From contig NC_073312.1 of the NCBI RefSeq assembly GCF_027595985.1, positions 7,604,359 to 7,668,358 on the forward strand: a stretch of 64,000 nt of DNA. The letters run 5' to 3'. Of this stretch, positions 1-9,264 are shown piece by piece (the stretch's first letter is position 1; every line of letters begins with the position of its first letter). The notes beneath the pieces are model-generated. The model was not told the DNA's origin. It was given only the letters and a program-made list of their open reading frames with translations, and searched no databases. The position numbers and the translations under genes are program-made. This DNA is from Sorex araneus (taxonomy: Eukaryota; Chordata; Mammalia; Eulipotyphla; Soricidae).

Positions 1-5
1 TACTA

Positions 6-175
6 GGGGCTGGAGCAATAGTACAGCGGGTAGGGCGTTTGCCTTGCACGCGGCCGACTCGGGTTTGATTCCCAGCATCCCATATGGTCCTCTGAGCACC
101 GCCAGGGGTGTTCCTGAGTGCAGAGCCAGGAGTAGCCCCTGTGCATTGCCAGATGTGACCCAAAAAGAAAAAAAG
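6..175 (+). repeat. SINE-A (SOR-like tRNA-derived SINE)
   Basis: The copy starts with the family head GGGGCTGGAGCAATAG. An RNA polymerase III box A-like stretch and a box B-like TCGGGTTTGATTCCC follow. The non-tRNA body contains CTGAGTGCAGAGCCAGGAG and ends at GTGACCCAAAAAG with an A-rich tail. The left flank is too short to test for a TSD. Confidence 0.9.
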
Positions 176-239
176 AGGGAATATTAGGTAGGTATGTGAT
201 CCAACCTACTATCAGTAAAAAAAAAAATTTTTTTTAGAA

Positions 240-400
240 ATTTAGAAAATGAGCTTACTAAGGAGGCAGGGTGGAGAAATGGAGAAAACCTGGGGTCACT
301 GGTGGAGGGATACTGACACTGATGAGTTTGGAGCTAGAACATTGACTGCCCAAAACTCTGTTATCAATACCTTTGTAAATCACAATGAGTAAAATGTTTT
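240..400 (+). mobile_element. Old L1 3' UTR fragment
   Basis: The stretch has the order seen in other L1 3' ends here: a G-rich tract, GGTGGAGGGATACTG, GCTAGAACATTGACTGCC, then CTTTGTAAATCACAATG. It carries many substitutions and no ORF2 sequence, so it is an old 5'-truncated copy. Confidence 0.6.
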
Positions 401-419
401 AAATTAAAATTATAAAAAG

Positions 420-605
420 GGGGCTGGAGCGATAGCACAGCGGGTAGGGCGTTTGCCTTGCTTGCGGCCGACCCGGGTTCGATTCCCAGCATCCCATATG
501 GTCTCCTGAGCACCACCAGGAGTAATTCCTGAGTGCAGAGCCAGGAGTAACCCCTGTGCATTGCCAGGTGTGACCCAAAAAGAAAATAAATAAATAAATA
601 AAATT
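420..605 (+). repeat. SINE-A with 14-bp target-site duplication
   Basis: This is a full SINE-A with a near-consensus head (box B GGGTTCGATTCCC at about 476-488) and a TAAA-type tail. It is flanked by AAAATTATAAAAAG at 406-419 and 600-613. The A-rich start of the TSD fits cleavage by the L1 endonuclease, so L1 is the inferred mobiliser. Confidence 0.95.
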
Positions 606-612
606 ATAAAAA

Positions 613-755
613 GAGACTGAGTTCCTGAGCCAAACCCACCCAGCTAAGCTGTTTCAAGACTTCTGGCCCTCTGGAATTCTAAAATAGTGCTTGTTGCTTT
701 AAGCCACTACCTTTGGGAGATTTGTTCACAGCAATAGATAACTAATATGTTATCA
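613..755 (+). mobile_element. MaLR (MLT1-like) LTR 3' fragment
   Basis: The string TTGTTGCTTTAAGCCACTAC, followed by TTTGTTCACAGCAATAGATA and CTAATATG, matches the 3' end typical of mammalian ERVL-MaLR LTRs as I remember them. Only the 3' part is present. The subfamily is not certain. Confidence 0.5.
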
Positions 756-1209
756 TCAGCAGGGAAAAAAATATCCAGATTGAAACTTGAATCTACTTTG
801 AATCTACTTTGCCTGACAAAAGGAACACAATTAGGTATTAGTGACAAACTGCTGAAGAAATCATTCTGAGAACGTTCCAATCCTTTTAAATAACTCAGTT
901 TAAGAAGTAAACTGAAATGATTAAGCTGCTTAGAAATAAATAGAAATTAAGGCACTGCATATCAAAGCTCCTGAGATGCAGTCAAATGCGTTATGGAAAA
1001 TTTCTCTCTTGAGATCTAAGATTTATCAAAAACCTGGAAAGACAGAAATGAAGCTATTAGATGCTTAAATCAAGAGATTAAATTAAATGAATCAAAAGTA
1101 CATTCTAAAGAGGTTGGTAATAAAAATTAAAATATAAATTAACTAAATGTTTTAAATAAGAGATTTAGTCGATAAAACCAAGCATGTTCTTTGAAAAGAC
1201 CCATGAAAC
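756..1209. other. AT-rich unique DNA, no feature seen
   Basis: This is AT-rich sequence with no long open frame and no repeat that I recognise. A local duplication of TGAATCTACTTT lies near 789-810. Confidence 0.5.
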
Positions 1210-1340
1210 ACCTGCCAGTGTGATAGTACAGCGGGCAGGTCATCTGCTTTGCAAATAGTCAACCTGTGCACCTGCGGTAGTAATTCCTGAGTGCAGAGCC
1301 AGGACTAACCCTGAGCACCACTGGAAGTGGCCCAAGAAGA
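1210..1340 (+). repeat. Degraded, internally deleted SINE
   Basis: It has a head-like CCAGTGTGATAGTACAGCGG and the body segment TAATTCCTGAGTGCAGAGCC, ending at GTGGCCCAAGAAG. The box B and CATATGG part between them has been lost or scrambled. Confidence 0.7.
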
Positions 1341-1789
1341 TGAATTTTAGGAATTTTAGGCATTTTTAATTTCTAACTGGCAAAAAAATGAAAGAATAAA
1401 AGAAACAGGGATAAAAGATGTAAACAAATAACATTAAGAATGCAAGAAGGGAATATAACACCAGATTAAAAGGTTTAAAAATATTTTTTAATAAAAGAGA
1501 AGTGTAAAATTAAATGCCCCAAACTGAAAAATTCCATTAAAATGATAATTTTTTTCAATACCGCCCAATAGAACTACCTGCAAGGATGAAAATATTCAGT
1601 ATCTGCGCTGCCAAATGTTAGCCACTGGCCACATATAACTATTAAGTAGCTGAAATATGTTAGCTCAACTGGGGGACTAAACTTCTAATTTAAACTTAAA
1701 TAATCACACATGGCTGGTGGCAACAGTGACAAGAGTTCCAGGAAAAAATTACCAAAGTTTACTCCAAAAGACATAAACTTGGGAACACC
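1341..1789. other. AT-rich unique DNA, no feature seen
   Basis: This is AT-rich sequence between a SINE and an L1 end. I see no coding or repeat signature. Confidence 0.45.
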
Positions 1790-2122
1790 GAGTAGAGGAT
1801 GTTGGAAGGATCCATTCGGGTTGGAAGATGCGAGCTGAAAGTAGATTATAGACCGAACATGAAGGCCACTGACTACCTCTATTGCAGGCTACAACACCCA
1901 AAAGGAGAGAGAATAAAAGGGAATGCCCTGCCGCAGAGGCAGGGTGGGGTGGTGGGGGATGGGGTGGGGGTGGTGAGAGGGATACTGGGATCATTGGTGG
2001 AGGTGAATGGGCACGGGTGGATGGATGGGTAAGCGGTCACTGTATGAGTGAAACGCAAACACAAAAGTTCATAAGTTTGTAACTGTACATCACAGTGATT
2101 CTCTAATAAAATTTTTTTTTAA
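1790..2122 (+). mobile_element. L1 3' UTR fragment
   Basis: The L1 3' UTR runs from GGATCCATTCGGGTTGG through CTACAACACCCAAAAGGAGA and the polypurine tract (GCAGAGGCAGGGTGGGG). It ends with GTAACTGTACATCACAGTG, an AATAAA and a poly(A)-like run. All of ORF2 is missing. Confidence 0.85.
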
Positions 2123-2512
2123 AAAGACAAAAATTTTCACTGAGTCCAAACATTACTGGAGAGTTTGAAAGAAAACTAAAAGTAGAGATGCATTCAAATA
2201 CATCCCAATCACAAGTACTTCTTATTAGGTAAGTCTACAAAACCATCATAAACAACTAGAAGTTTGAGAACATAAAAACAAACCTCAAGTTTTTCCAAAT
2301 ATTTCTTTAGAGCTATTCTGACCCCTGATTCCAACAAAAAGTGTGTATAACACACATGTACACATGCTTACACACAGAAGCACACATACGCTGCAATAAG
2401 ACACAATCCCATCATTTCAGCCTTAATAGCCAACCCATCTTCAAATCTTCCTTTTACCACTTTTTCTATAACCCACAGTAAAAAAATAGTTTTTAGCTTT
2501 TTGTTTTGTTTT

Positions 2513-2663
2513 GTTGGGGGCCACACCCGGCAATGCTCATTGAGTACTTCTGGCTCTGCACTCAGGGATCACTCCCAGCAGATTCAGGGAATCATACACA
2601 GTACTGGGGACCAAACTCAGGTTGGCCACAGGCAAGACAAACACCCTACCCACCAGTCCCCTA
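2513..2663 (-). repeat. Older SINE-A, reverse strand
   Basis: In reverse it has a TTTTGTTTTGTT tail, GGGGGCCACACC, CTCTGCACTCAGGGATCACT and an imperfect box B (AAACTCAGGTTGG). Divergence is higher than in the young copies. Confidence 0.8.
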
Positions 2664-2814
2664 TTTTTAGCTTTAAACAGGTGAAGATAAGCCTCTGCTA
2701 GAGATTGGGAAATATTTCTTAATGAAGTCAACTTGAAATCACAATGCAAAACAGTACTTTTAAGTGCAACTTACCCAGAAATAAATTTATGCCTCTTACA
2801 CATATATAGACACT

Positions 2815-2935
2815 AAGTTACAGAGAGGTAAAGTAATATGTGTGAGGTCACACAGCAAATTACTGGCAGGGTTAAGAGTGGAACATAGTCTGTGCTCCTA
2901 TCCTTGAGGTCATTCTATCATCATTCAAAGCAATA
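2815..2935 (-). repeat. MIR fragment
   Basis: The text CAGAGAGGTAAAGTAATATG, then GAGGTCACACAGCAAATTAC and TGGCAGGGTTAAGAGTGGAA, matches the reverse complement of the mammalian-wide MIR core. This is an ancient, pre-shrew insertion. Confidence 0.75.
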
Positions 2936-3210
2936 TGCTTAGACAATAATAAAGATACAGAAAGTCAGAGCTCACCTCAGCCTAGAGGTACCTGAGAGCG
3001 AAAAACATTGGGAGGAAGTGGCATGCTGTTTTGAGAGCCGAGTGCTGATTTGGCGGCTCTATTCTACACTAAATTCTGGCAAATCAAAATTGTTCTAAAG
3101 CAACATTTCAAAATGACTAAGAAAGGGCTAATTCATGAATAATAGACTGGTTTGACATTAAGTCTACTGAAGAAATTTGCCATGTTAACAAATCAAGAAC
3201 AGGTCAGAGA

Positions 3211-3293
3211 TGATCATTGTGAGATTGTAACCCAAACATGAAAGTTTGTAACTATCTCACAGTGATTCAATAAAATTTGAAAAGTTAAAAAAA
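3211..3293 (+). mobile_element. Minimal 83-bp L1 3' end insertion
   Basis: Only the last bases of an L1 are present: TGATCATTGTGAGATTG, CATGAAAGTTTGTAACTATC, an AATAAA and an A-rich tail. The flanks AGAACAGGTCAGAGA (3196-3210) and AGAATAGGTCAGAGA (3294-3308) form a TSD with one mismatch. Confidence 0.85.
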
Positions 3294-3297
3294 AGAA

Positions 3298-3470
3298 TAG
3301 GTCAGAGAGATAATTCAGCAGATAGGGCCCCTGCCATGCACTCAGCCAATCTAGGTTCAATCCCCAGAATCCCGAATCCCATATGGTCCCCCAAGCCTGC
3401 CAGGAGTGATCTCTGAGTGCAGTCAGGAGTAAACCCTGATCACCATCAGGCTTGAGCCAAAAACAAACAA
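3298..3470 (+). repeat. Older SINE with its head split by an L1 tail
   Basis: The sequence GGTCAGAGAGATAATTCAGC, a box B-like AGGTTCAATCCCC, CATATGGTCCC and TCTCTGAGTGCAGTCAGGAG identify an old family member. The 83-bp L1 end at 3211-3293 landed at its 5' edge. Confidence 0.8.
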
Positions 3471-3528
3471 CACTTCCTCCCAAAAGAAAGGAATATATCA
3501 TATGGACTTAAATAAAGCTATAAGTTTT

Positions 3529-4657
3529 TTTTTTAAAATTTATTTATTTTTAATTAGAGAATCACCGTGAGGGTACAGTTACAGATTTATACACTTTTGT
3601 GCTTATACTTCCCTCATACAAAGTTTGGGAACCCATCCCTTCACCAGTGCCCATTCTCCACCACCCGTAAACCCAGTGTCCCTCCCACCCTCCCCAATCC
3701 CATCTCCCCCCCACCCCACCCTGCCACTGTGGCAAGGCATTCCCTTCTGTTTTCTCTCTCTAATTAGCTGTTGTGGTTTGCAATAAAGGTGTTGAGTGGC
3801 CGCTGTGTTCAGTCTCTAGCCCTCATTCAGCCCGCAACTCCATTCCCCCACATGGCCTTCGACTACAATGTAGTTGGTGATCGCTTCTCTGAGTTGACCT
3901 TTCCCCGGAATGTGAGGCCAGCCTCGAAGCCATGGAGTCAACCTCCTGGTACTTATTTCTACAGTTCTTGGGTGTTAGTCTCCCACTCTGTTATTCTATA
4001 TACCATAGATGAGTGCAATCTTTCTATGTCTGTCTCTCTCTTTCTGACTCATTTCACTCAGCATGAAACTTTTCATGCCCATCCACTTAACTACAAAATT
4101 CTTGACCTCCTTTTTTCTAACAGCTGCATAGTATTCCATTGTATAGATGTACCAAAGTTTCCTCAACCAGTCATCCGTTCTGGGGCATTCGGGTTTTTTC
4201 CAGATTCTGGCTATTGTAAACAGTGCTGCGATGAACATACATGTGCAGATGTTGTTTCGATTGTACTTTTTTGCCTCTCTGGGATATATTCCCAGCAGTG
4301 GTATTGCTGGGTCAAATGGGAATTCAATATCTAATTTTTTGAGAGTCGTCCAAATTGTTTTCCAGAAGGGCTGAACCAGTCGGCATTCCCACCAGCAGTG
4401 AAGAAGGGTCCCTTTCTCCCCACATCCTCTCCAACAGCGGTTGCTTTTGTTCTTTTGGATGTGTGCTAGTCTCTGTGGTGTGAGGTGGTATCTCATGGTT
4501 GTTTTGATCTGCATCTCTCTGATGATTAGTGATGTAGAGCACTTTTTCATGTGCCTTTTGGCCATTCGTATTTCTTCCTTGGTAAAGTTTCTGTTCATTT
4601 CTTTGCCCCATTTTTTGATGGGGTTGGATGTTTTCTTCTTGTAGAGTTCAACCAGTG
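3529..4657 (-). mobile_element. Young 5'-truncated L1, minus strand
   Basis: Read on the minus strand this is the end of L1 ORF2, its 3' UTR (CTGCCACAGTGGCAGGGTGG-type polypurine tract) and an A-rich tail. A 17-bp TSD, ATAAAGCTATAAGTTTT, lies at 3512-3528 and 4658-4674. It belongs to the same subfamily as 62209-62939, with a 3' UTR containing GCTTCGAGGCTGGCCTCAC. Near identity of the two copies suggests recent insertion. Confidence 0.95.
3996..4657 (-). pseudogene. L1 ORF2 C-terminal fragment
   Basis: About 220 codons of the L1 ORF2 C terminus are open up to a stop at 3996-3998. They start inside the [16 protein letters not shown] region. The C-terminal zinc-knuckle-like motif is visible ([16 protein letters not shown], then C), followed by CPRTDDWLRKLWYIYTMEYY and MSQKERDRHRK. 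The endonuclease and reverse transcriptase domains are absent, so this is a dead fragment although its frame is undamaged. Confidence 0.9.
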
Positions 4658-4997
4658 ATAAAGCTATAAGTTTTAAGTGGAGGAGAGAATTGGATTCCGA
4701 ATGAGAAGATTTAATAGTGCTAAGATCTTAATTCTTCAAGAATTAACTATAAATCCAATATAATTCAAATAAAAACTCTGAGGATTTGTAATTAGTTATG
4801 CCAAGCTAATGCTAACATTGATACAAACATGCCAAGAATAGTTATAGTACAGTTACCATAGCACAGGGAAGGGATCACTATGACAATGATAGCTGAAGAT
4901 GATCACTGGACAAAAACTGAGTGCTGAAAGGAAGTAAAGTGACATGCATGATACACTTTCAGTAACAGTATTGCAAACCACAATGCCTAAAAAGAAA

Positions 4998-4998
<1 letters not shown>

Positions 4999-5031
<33 letters not shown>

Positions 5032-5070
5032 AAGAGACAGAGAGAGGGAGAGAGAGAGTAAGAGAGAGAA
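4999..5070 (+). repeat. (GT)n and (GA)n microsatellite inside L1 3' UTR
   Basis: A short GT run followed by about 60 bases of GA-rich repeat lies where other L1 3' ends read CCCAAAAGGAGAGAGA. Similar expansions occur in copies near 26905, 44330, 56830 and 61345. Confidence 0.9.
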
Positions 5071-5245
5071 GAAATTAACTGTCATAAAGGCAGACTCTGG
5101 GGCTGGGGTTGGGAGGGAGGCTGGCAGGAGGGAAATGGGAATTTGGTGATTTGGTGATGAGAAATATACACTGGTGAAGGGATGGGTGTTGGAACATTGT
5201 ATGACTGAAACTCAACATGAACAGTTTTATAACCGTATATCACAC

Positions 5246-5470
5246 ATCTTGCTGGGCTCTCCGAGAGGGGCAGAGGAATCGAACCTGGATCGGCCGCGTG
5301 CAAGGCAAATATCCTACCACTGAGAGTATCTCGCCTGCCCGGCAGAGCCTGGCAAGCTACCCGTGGCGTATTCGATACGCCAAAAACAGTAACAACGAGT
5401 CTCACAATGGAGATGTTACTGGTGCCCGCTCGAGCAAATTGATGAGCAACGGGAAGACAGTGATACAGTG
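5246..5470. repeat. SINE-B with inverted 5' half
   Basis: Bases 5248-5318 are the tRNA-like head in reverse (CTTGCTGGGCTCTCC, box B as GGAATCGAACC). From 5319 the body runs forward (CTGAGAGTATC, CCAAAAACAGTAACAAC, GAGCAACGGG) to a GACAGTGATACAGTG tail. The junction falls where a normal copy reads GCAAGCTAC, so a single copy was inverted on integration. Nine-base flanks with one mismatch lie at 5237-5245 and 5471-5479. Confidence 0.85.
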
Positions 5471-5515
5471 ATATCTCACTGCAATTTAATAATTAAAAAT
5501 AAATAAATAAATAAT

Positions 5516-5984
5516 GCCGAAGAATTTCCAAGAGGTTTACTTCTCACAACGATGAAAAACAACTTCTTTCTCAAATATGGTGATAGCGCTGCAGCCAGTG
5601 GGATAAACAGCATGACTCATGACTCCAGGACACACTGTCCCTGAAGGGAGCCTCTAGCAGACATTCATACATCATAGGAATTCCCTACTAGATACAGGTG
5701 ACTGCGGGGAAAGTACAAAACAATTCATAAACTGTTGCTGGAGAAATAAAAGGTCCCTTTGTGAAATTAGAAACGTACCTATCTCACATCACACAAACAC
5801 AAAATCCAGATGACCTGTGGGAGTAGCAGCAGAAGCTGGAGACCAGTGCTTTAATATCCTTGGTAGAGTCAAGCACACGGGCTCGGAGGCTACAAACAGA
5901 AAGATTCGCCTGCTTGCTCACAAATGGTTCTTTTCTTTTCATTTAATTTATTGGGTGGGGGGTAGTAAGGGAAGAAAGACTTTC
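5516..5984. other. Unique DNA, no feature seen
   Basis: I recognise no gene or repeat here. A G run (GGGTGGGGGGT) lies near 5955. Confidence 0.45.
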
Positions 5985-6185
5985 TTTTAGACCTTATTTA
6001 AATATCACAATTTACCAAGGTGTTAACATTACAGTTGTTTCCAGTATTCAACATTCCAACACCAGTCCCACCACCAAGGTGCTCTTCTTCCCCACATCAG
6101 TATCCCCAGTCCCCCCCCCAGCCCCCGCCAAGCCTGCTCCCTTAGAAGGCACTAATTAATCTACTTTCTATTGCCTTTCACAACA
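5985..6185 (-). mobile_element. Old L1 3' UTR, reverse strand
   Basis: The stretch AACATTCCAACACCAGTCCC, then ACCACCAAGGTGCTC and TCCCCAGTCCCCCCC, is the reverse of an old L1 3' UTR. The same type occurs at 46840-46990. Confidence 0.6.
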
Positions 6186-6419
6186 CATCTCCCATAACGG
6201 TGCTTCTAAAGAGACCTTAGGCAGGATGGGGACATATGGAGTCTGCCAAAGCCCAGTGCTCCTCCCGCCCACACCGGCACCTGAGACTGCTAGAGGAACA
6301 GCCCAGCCTCACACCCCACCTCACACAGGCGTGTGCAGCTGATCACCCAGCCCCCGAGCCCCTGAATCAAACAGCTGCATATGCAGCTACGCAGCACCTC
6401 CAAGCTTCACAGAGCTGCA

Positions 6420-6590
6420 GGGGCAGGCTTGGAGATGGCTGGGAAAACTGGGAACAAGGGTGGAGGGGAGGTGTAACGGTGGTGGGATTGGTGTTGGAAT
6501 GTTGATGGCCTGCAACAAGTCACCGTGAAAGACTTTGTAAACCACGTTTATATAAAGTGTAAGGGGGGAAATGGGAAAAATTAATTAATT
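6420..6590 (+). mobile_element. Old L1 3' end
   Basis: The order GGAACAAGGGTGGAGGGGAG, GGTGGTGGGATTGGTGTTGG, AATGTTGATGGCC, CTTTGTAAACCACG and an A-rich end follows the L1 3' UTR plan in degraded form. Confidence 0.6.
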
Positions 6591-6725
6591 AAAAAAGCAA
6601 ACAAACAAACTTCACAGAGCTGACAGTCCAGGAGAAACAACAACATTTGATGGGAAAAATCGACTAGAAGCCCACTAAGCTCAGTGAGTGAAAACAGTCA
6701 CATGAAAGGTCCAATTCAACCTAAC

Positions 6726-6979
6726 TGTCACTGTCACTGTCACTGTCATCCTGTGGCTCATCGATTTGCTTGAGTGGGCACCAGTAATGTTTCCATTGTG
6801 AGACTTGTTACTGGTTTTTTTGGCATATTGAATACACCATGGGTAGCTTGCCAGGCTCTGTCATGTGGGCAGGATACTCTTGATAACTTGCCAGGCTCTC
6901 TGAGAGGGACGGAGGAATCAAACCCGGGTTGGCCACGTGCAAGGCAAACGCCCTACCCGCTGTGCTATCATTCCAGCCC
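6726..6979 (-). repeat. SINE-B with 12-bp TSD
   Basis: Read on the minus strand it is complete: head CTGGAATGATAGCACAGCGG, box B in CCCGGGTTTGATTCC, GCCTGGCAAGCTACCCATGG and a tail of GACAGTGACAGTGACAGTG. The flanks ATTCAACCTAAC lie at 6714-6725 and 6980-6991. There is no poly(A), and in element orientation the TSD begins GTTAGG, unlike L1 sites. Confidence 0.95.
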
Positions 6980-7015
6980 ATTCAACCTAACAGCTCAGTA
7001 AATCTTTTTCATTTT

Positions 7016-7199
7016 TTAAAATTTATTTATTTTTTGCTTTTTGGGTCACACCTGGCAATGCATAGGGGTTACTTCTGGCTCTGCACTCAGGAATTACTCC
7101 TGGCGGTGCTCAGGAGACCATATGGGATGCTGGGAATCGAACCCAGGTCAGCCGCGTGCAAGGCAAACACCCTACCTGCTGTGCTATTGCTCCAGCCCC
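7016..7199 (-). repeat. SINE-A with 16-bp TSD, reverse strand
   Basis: This is a complete reverse SINE-A ending at CTATTGCTCCAGCCCC, with an A/T-rich tail at the left. AAATCTTTTTCATTTT lies at 7000-7015 and 7200-7215. It sits 20 bases from the preceding SINE-B. Confidence 0.95.
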
Positions 7200-7215
7200 A
7201 AATCTTTTTCATTTT

Positions 7216-7670
7216 AAACTGAAAGTTAAAACCGATGACTGAAGATTCTATAAGCAATGCCAAAATATTAGAAGGCAATGAAGAGAAAATAATGGAAAGA
7301 ATTGAAATGAATAAAACACAGCTATAATATTAAGATTTATAAAATAATAGTCAATTTGGAATCTATAAAGCCATCCTCTGAATCATGAAAGAGATTAACT
7401 ATAGACAAATAAGTAAATCATGTAAATAGGCAAACCATAGAATACCTATTAAACTTGAAATTATGTGAGATGTCAGTAATAAAAAATGTTTATTAAAATC
7501 CTAAGAAAACCATTTTTGTTCCATCATTTTTGTTTCTACAGTGAGTGTGTCCGAGCAAGGGTGTCAGGCAAGTATTCTCATCTACTATATTCTCATATTC
7601 TGAAGTCCAAGTAGACAAAAACATTACATTCTTTCACTCAGTAATTTCACCTCTAGAAATCCCTCACCCT
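7216..7670. other. AT-rich unique DNA, no feature seen
   Basis: This is AT-rich unique sequence. I see no repeat or coding signature. Confidence 0.45.
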
Positions 7671-7803
7671 GGGCTGGAGAGAGAACCCAATTAGCTGAGC
7701 ACATGCTTTGCATGCAAAAGGCCAGGATTTGATCCTCTGCACGACATGGTCCCCAAGCTGTCACCCCTCAGTACTGCCAGGTATGACCCCAAACCAAAAA
7801 TAA
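7671..7803 (+). repeat. Ancient tRNA-derived SINE, diverged
   Basis: The sequence GGGCTGGAGAGAGAACCCAA, a box B-like CCAGGATTTGATCCTC, CATGGTCCCC and CAGTACTGCCAGGTATGACC places it in the SINE-A lineage. The body is shorter and many bases differ. Confidence 0.7.
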
Positions 7804-8033
7804 CCAGCTAATGAAATTCATCATAATTAAATATGCTTAAATGCTTATAGCACTTTATGTCATTAAAATGATGGTATAATTTATCTCATTATTAAAATTA
7901 ATTAATCAAAATTTGACTTCAAATAATAAAATATTAGACTGAAGTAATAAACCAGTTAATATGAAAATGGTACTAAAACCTTAAACACATGAGGAAATTT
8001 TCACCACATAAAATAAAAATAGCGGGGCTGGAG

Positions 8034-8235
8034 CAATAGCACAGCAGGTAGGGCATTTGCCTTGCATGCGGCTGACCTGGGTTCAATTCCCAGCATCCCA
8101 TATGGTCCGCTGAGCACCGCCAGGAGTAATTTCTGAGTGCAGAGCCAGGAGTAACCCCTGTGCATCGCCAGGTGTGACCAAAAAGCAAAAATAAATAAAT
8201 AAATAAATAATGAAAAATAAATAAATAAAAATAAA
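8034..8235 (+). repeat. SINE-A with AAAT-rich tail
   Basis: This is a complete copy (GGGGCTGGAGCAATAGCACA to GTGACCAAAAAGC) followed by (AAAT)n. Direct repeats of AAATAAAAATAGC flank it at about 8020-8032 and the tail end, though tail expansion blurs the right edge. Confidence 0.9.
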
Positions 8236-8270
8236 AATAGCATATCAGATTGTATTAAATAGTCATAGTA

Positions 8271-8415
8271 GACCAGAGAGATAGTGCAAGGGTTGTTTTT
8301 CATGCTGCTGACCCCAGTTAGACCCACACCACATTGTCCCCCATGCACCATAGGGAGTGAGCACAGAGGCAGGAGTTTTCCTCGAGCACCAGTTAGGAGT
8401 GTCCTCAAAAACACC
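8271..8415 (+). repeat. Ancient SINE, diverged
   Basis: It has the head ACCAGAGAGATAGTGCAAGG, CATGCTGCTGACCCC and AGCACAGAGGCAGGAG, ending TCCTCAAAAACACC. The order matches the family but identity is low. Confidence 0.6.
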
Positions 8416-8431
8416 ATTAAATTGGGTTAGC

Positions 8432-8545
8432 ATTTATCAAATACCTATCAGGGACCAGAAATTGTTCTGAGTCCTTTCTAAGTAATCATTTACTTAATGT
8501 ACTCCATCCCAGTATAGATGCTAATTTAATGCCCATAAAAATCAA
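8432..8545. repeat. Mammalian-wide ancient repeat (MIR/L2-like)
   Basis: The text CATTTATCAAATACCTATCA, CCAGAAATTGTTCTGAG and AATCATTTACTTAATG resembles the old mammalian repeat usually written as 'caggcactgttctaag... catttaatcc'. It is too diverged to assign firmly. Confidence 0.35.
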
Positions 8546-8727
8546 CAGACGTGAAGGGGAACAGGGGATGCTGGAGAGCAGTGATCCTGCGCATGACCTT
8601 AGTGGGTGCTACCTGCAGAGACTTTCATGGAGCAAAGCTGGTTGATGAAGGCTTGAAAGGCAACATGGCATTCGGCCACAGAATAGCTCTGGAGAACTTG
8701 ACCAACAGGTTGGGGCTGTATGGATTG

Positions 8728-8870
8728 TACATCGGGTAAGGCCTTTGCCCAGCACATGGCCAGGCCAGGTTCAATCCCCAAGCCCCTCCTGGGGTGAGCC
8801 CTGAGCCCAGAGCCAAGAGTAAGCCCTGAGCACAGCCAAGTGTGCCTCTCACCACCACCAAAACAAAAAT
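8728..8870 (+). repeat. 5'-truncated SINE fragment
   Basis: TGTACATCGGGTAAGGCC, a box B-like AGGTTCAATCCCC, GAGCCCTGAGCCCAGAGCC and AAGTGTGCCTCTCACC mark an old SINE without its first bases. Confidence 0.6.
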
Positions 8871-9264
8871 ATCCACTCTAAAACCTGTGCCCTCTGTGGG
8901 CTTCTCCTGGCCCGTGCCATGCTCCCCTTGCCGTAGAGGAAGACAGGTGTGGTCTCTGTGCTGACTGCTTCCAGATTGGTCCAGGCTCCCTGAACTTGGC
9001 GTGAGACTCGGTGCTGTAGGGGCGCGAGAGTTTGAGTGAAGACAGGAAGAACTCCTGCATGGAAGGGATGTCAGAGAGAGAGCACCAGAGAATGATTACT
9101 GTCTATGGGGGTTCGGTTCCCAGGAGAGTAGGTGAAGGGTTCTTAGGAGCCATTCCCCAGGAAAACAAACATAACTGGTGAAAATGACTTTAAAACCACC
9201 ACTAATGTCTCTGAAAACTGCCCAGATGGCATGCAGCTAATGAAGAAATATTTAGTCACAATAG
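8871..9264. other. Unique DNA, no feature seen
   Basis: This is unique sequence of mixed composition. No splice-site-bounded open frame convinces me. Confidence 0.4.

Larger units (their letters stand above)
4850..5515 (+). mobile_element. L1 3' UTR of a second subfamily, split by a SINE-B
   Basis: It begins AGCACAGGGAAGGGATCACT, then GATGATCACTGGACAAAAAC, CAAACCACAATGCC, a GA-rich tract and ACACTGGTGAAGGGATGGG. It ends CTCACTGCAATTTAAT plus TAAA repeats. The SINE-B at 5246-5470 interrupts the 3' end, with ATATCACAC/ATATCTCAC flanks. This 3' UTR differs from that of the 3529-4657 copy. Confidence 0.8.

Noticed and set aside
420-500. tRNA-Ala-like genes at the many SINE heads
   Set aside because: The boxes A and B are those of SINEs. 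There is no complete cloverleaf, and each is fused to a SINE body.
3771-4334. 187-codon plus-strand frame (and its twin at 62078-62635, minus)
   Set aside because: Both are antisense to the L1 ORF2 end and 3' UTR; they recur because the L1 copies are near-identical.
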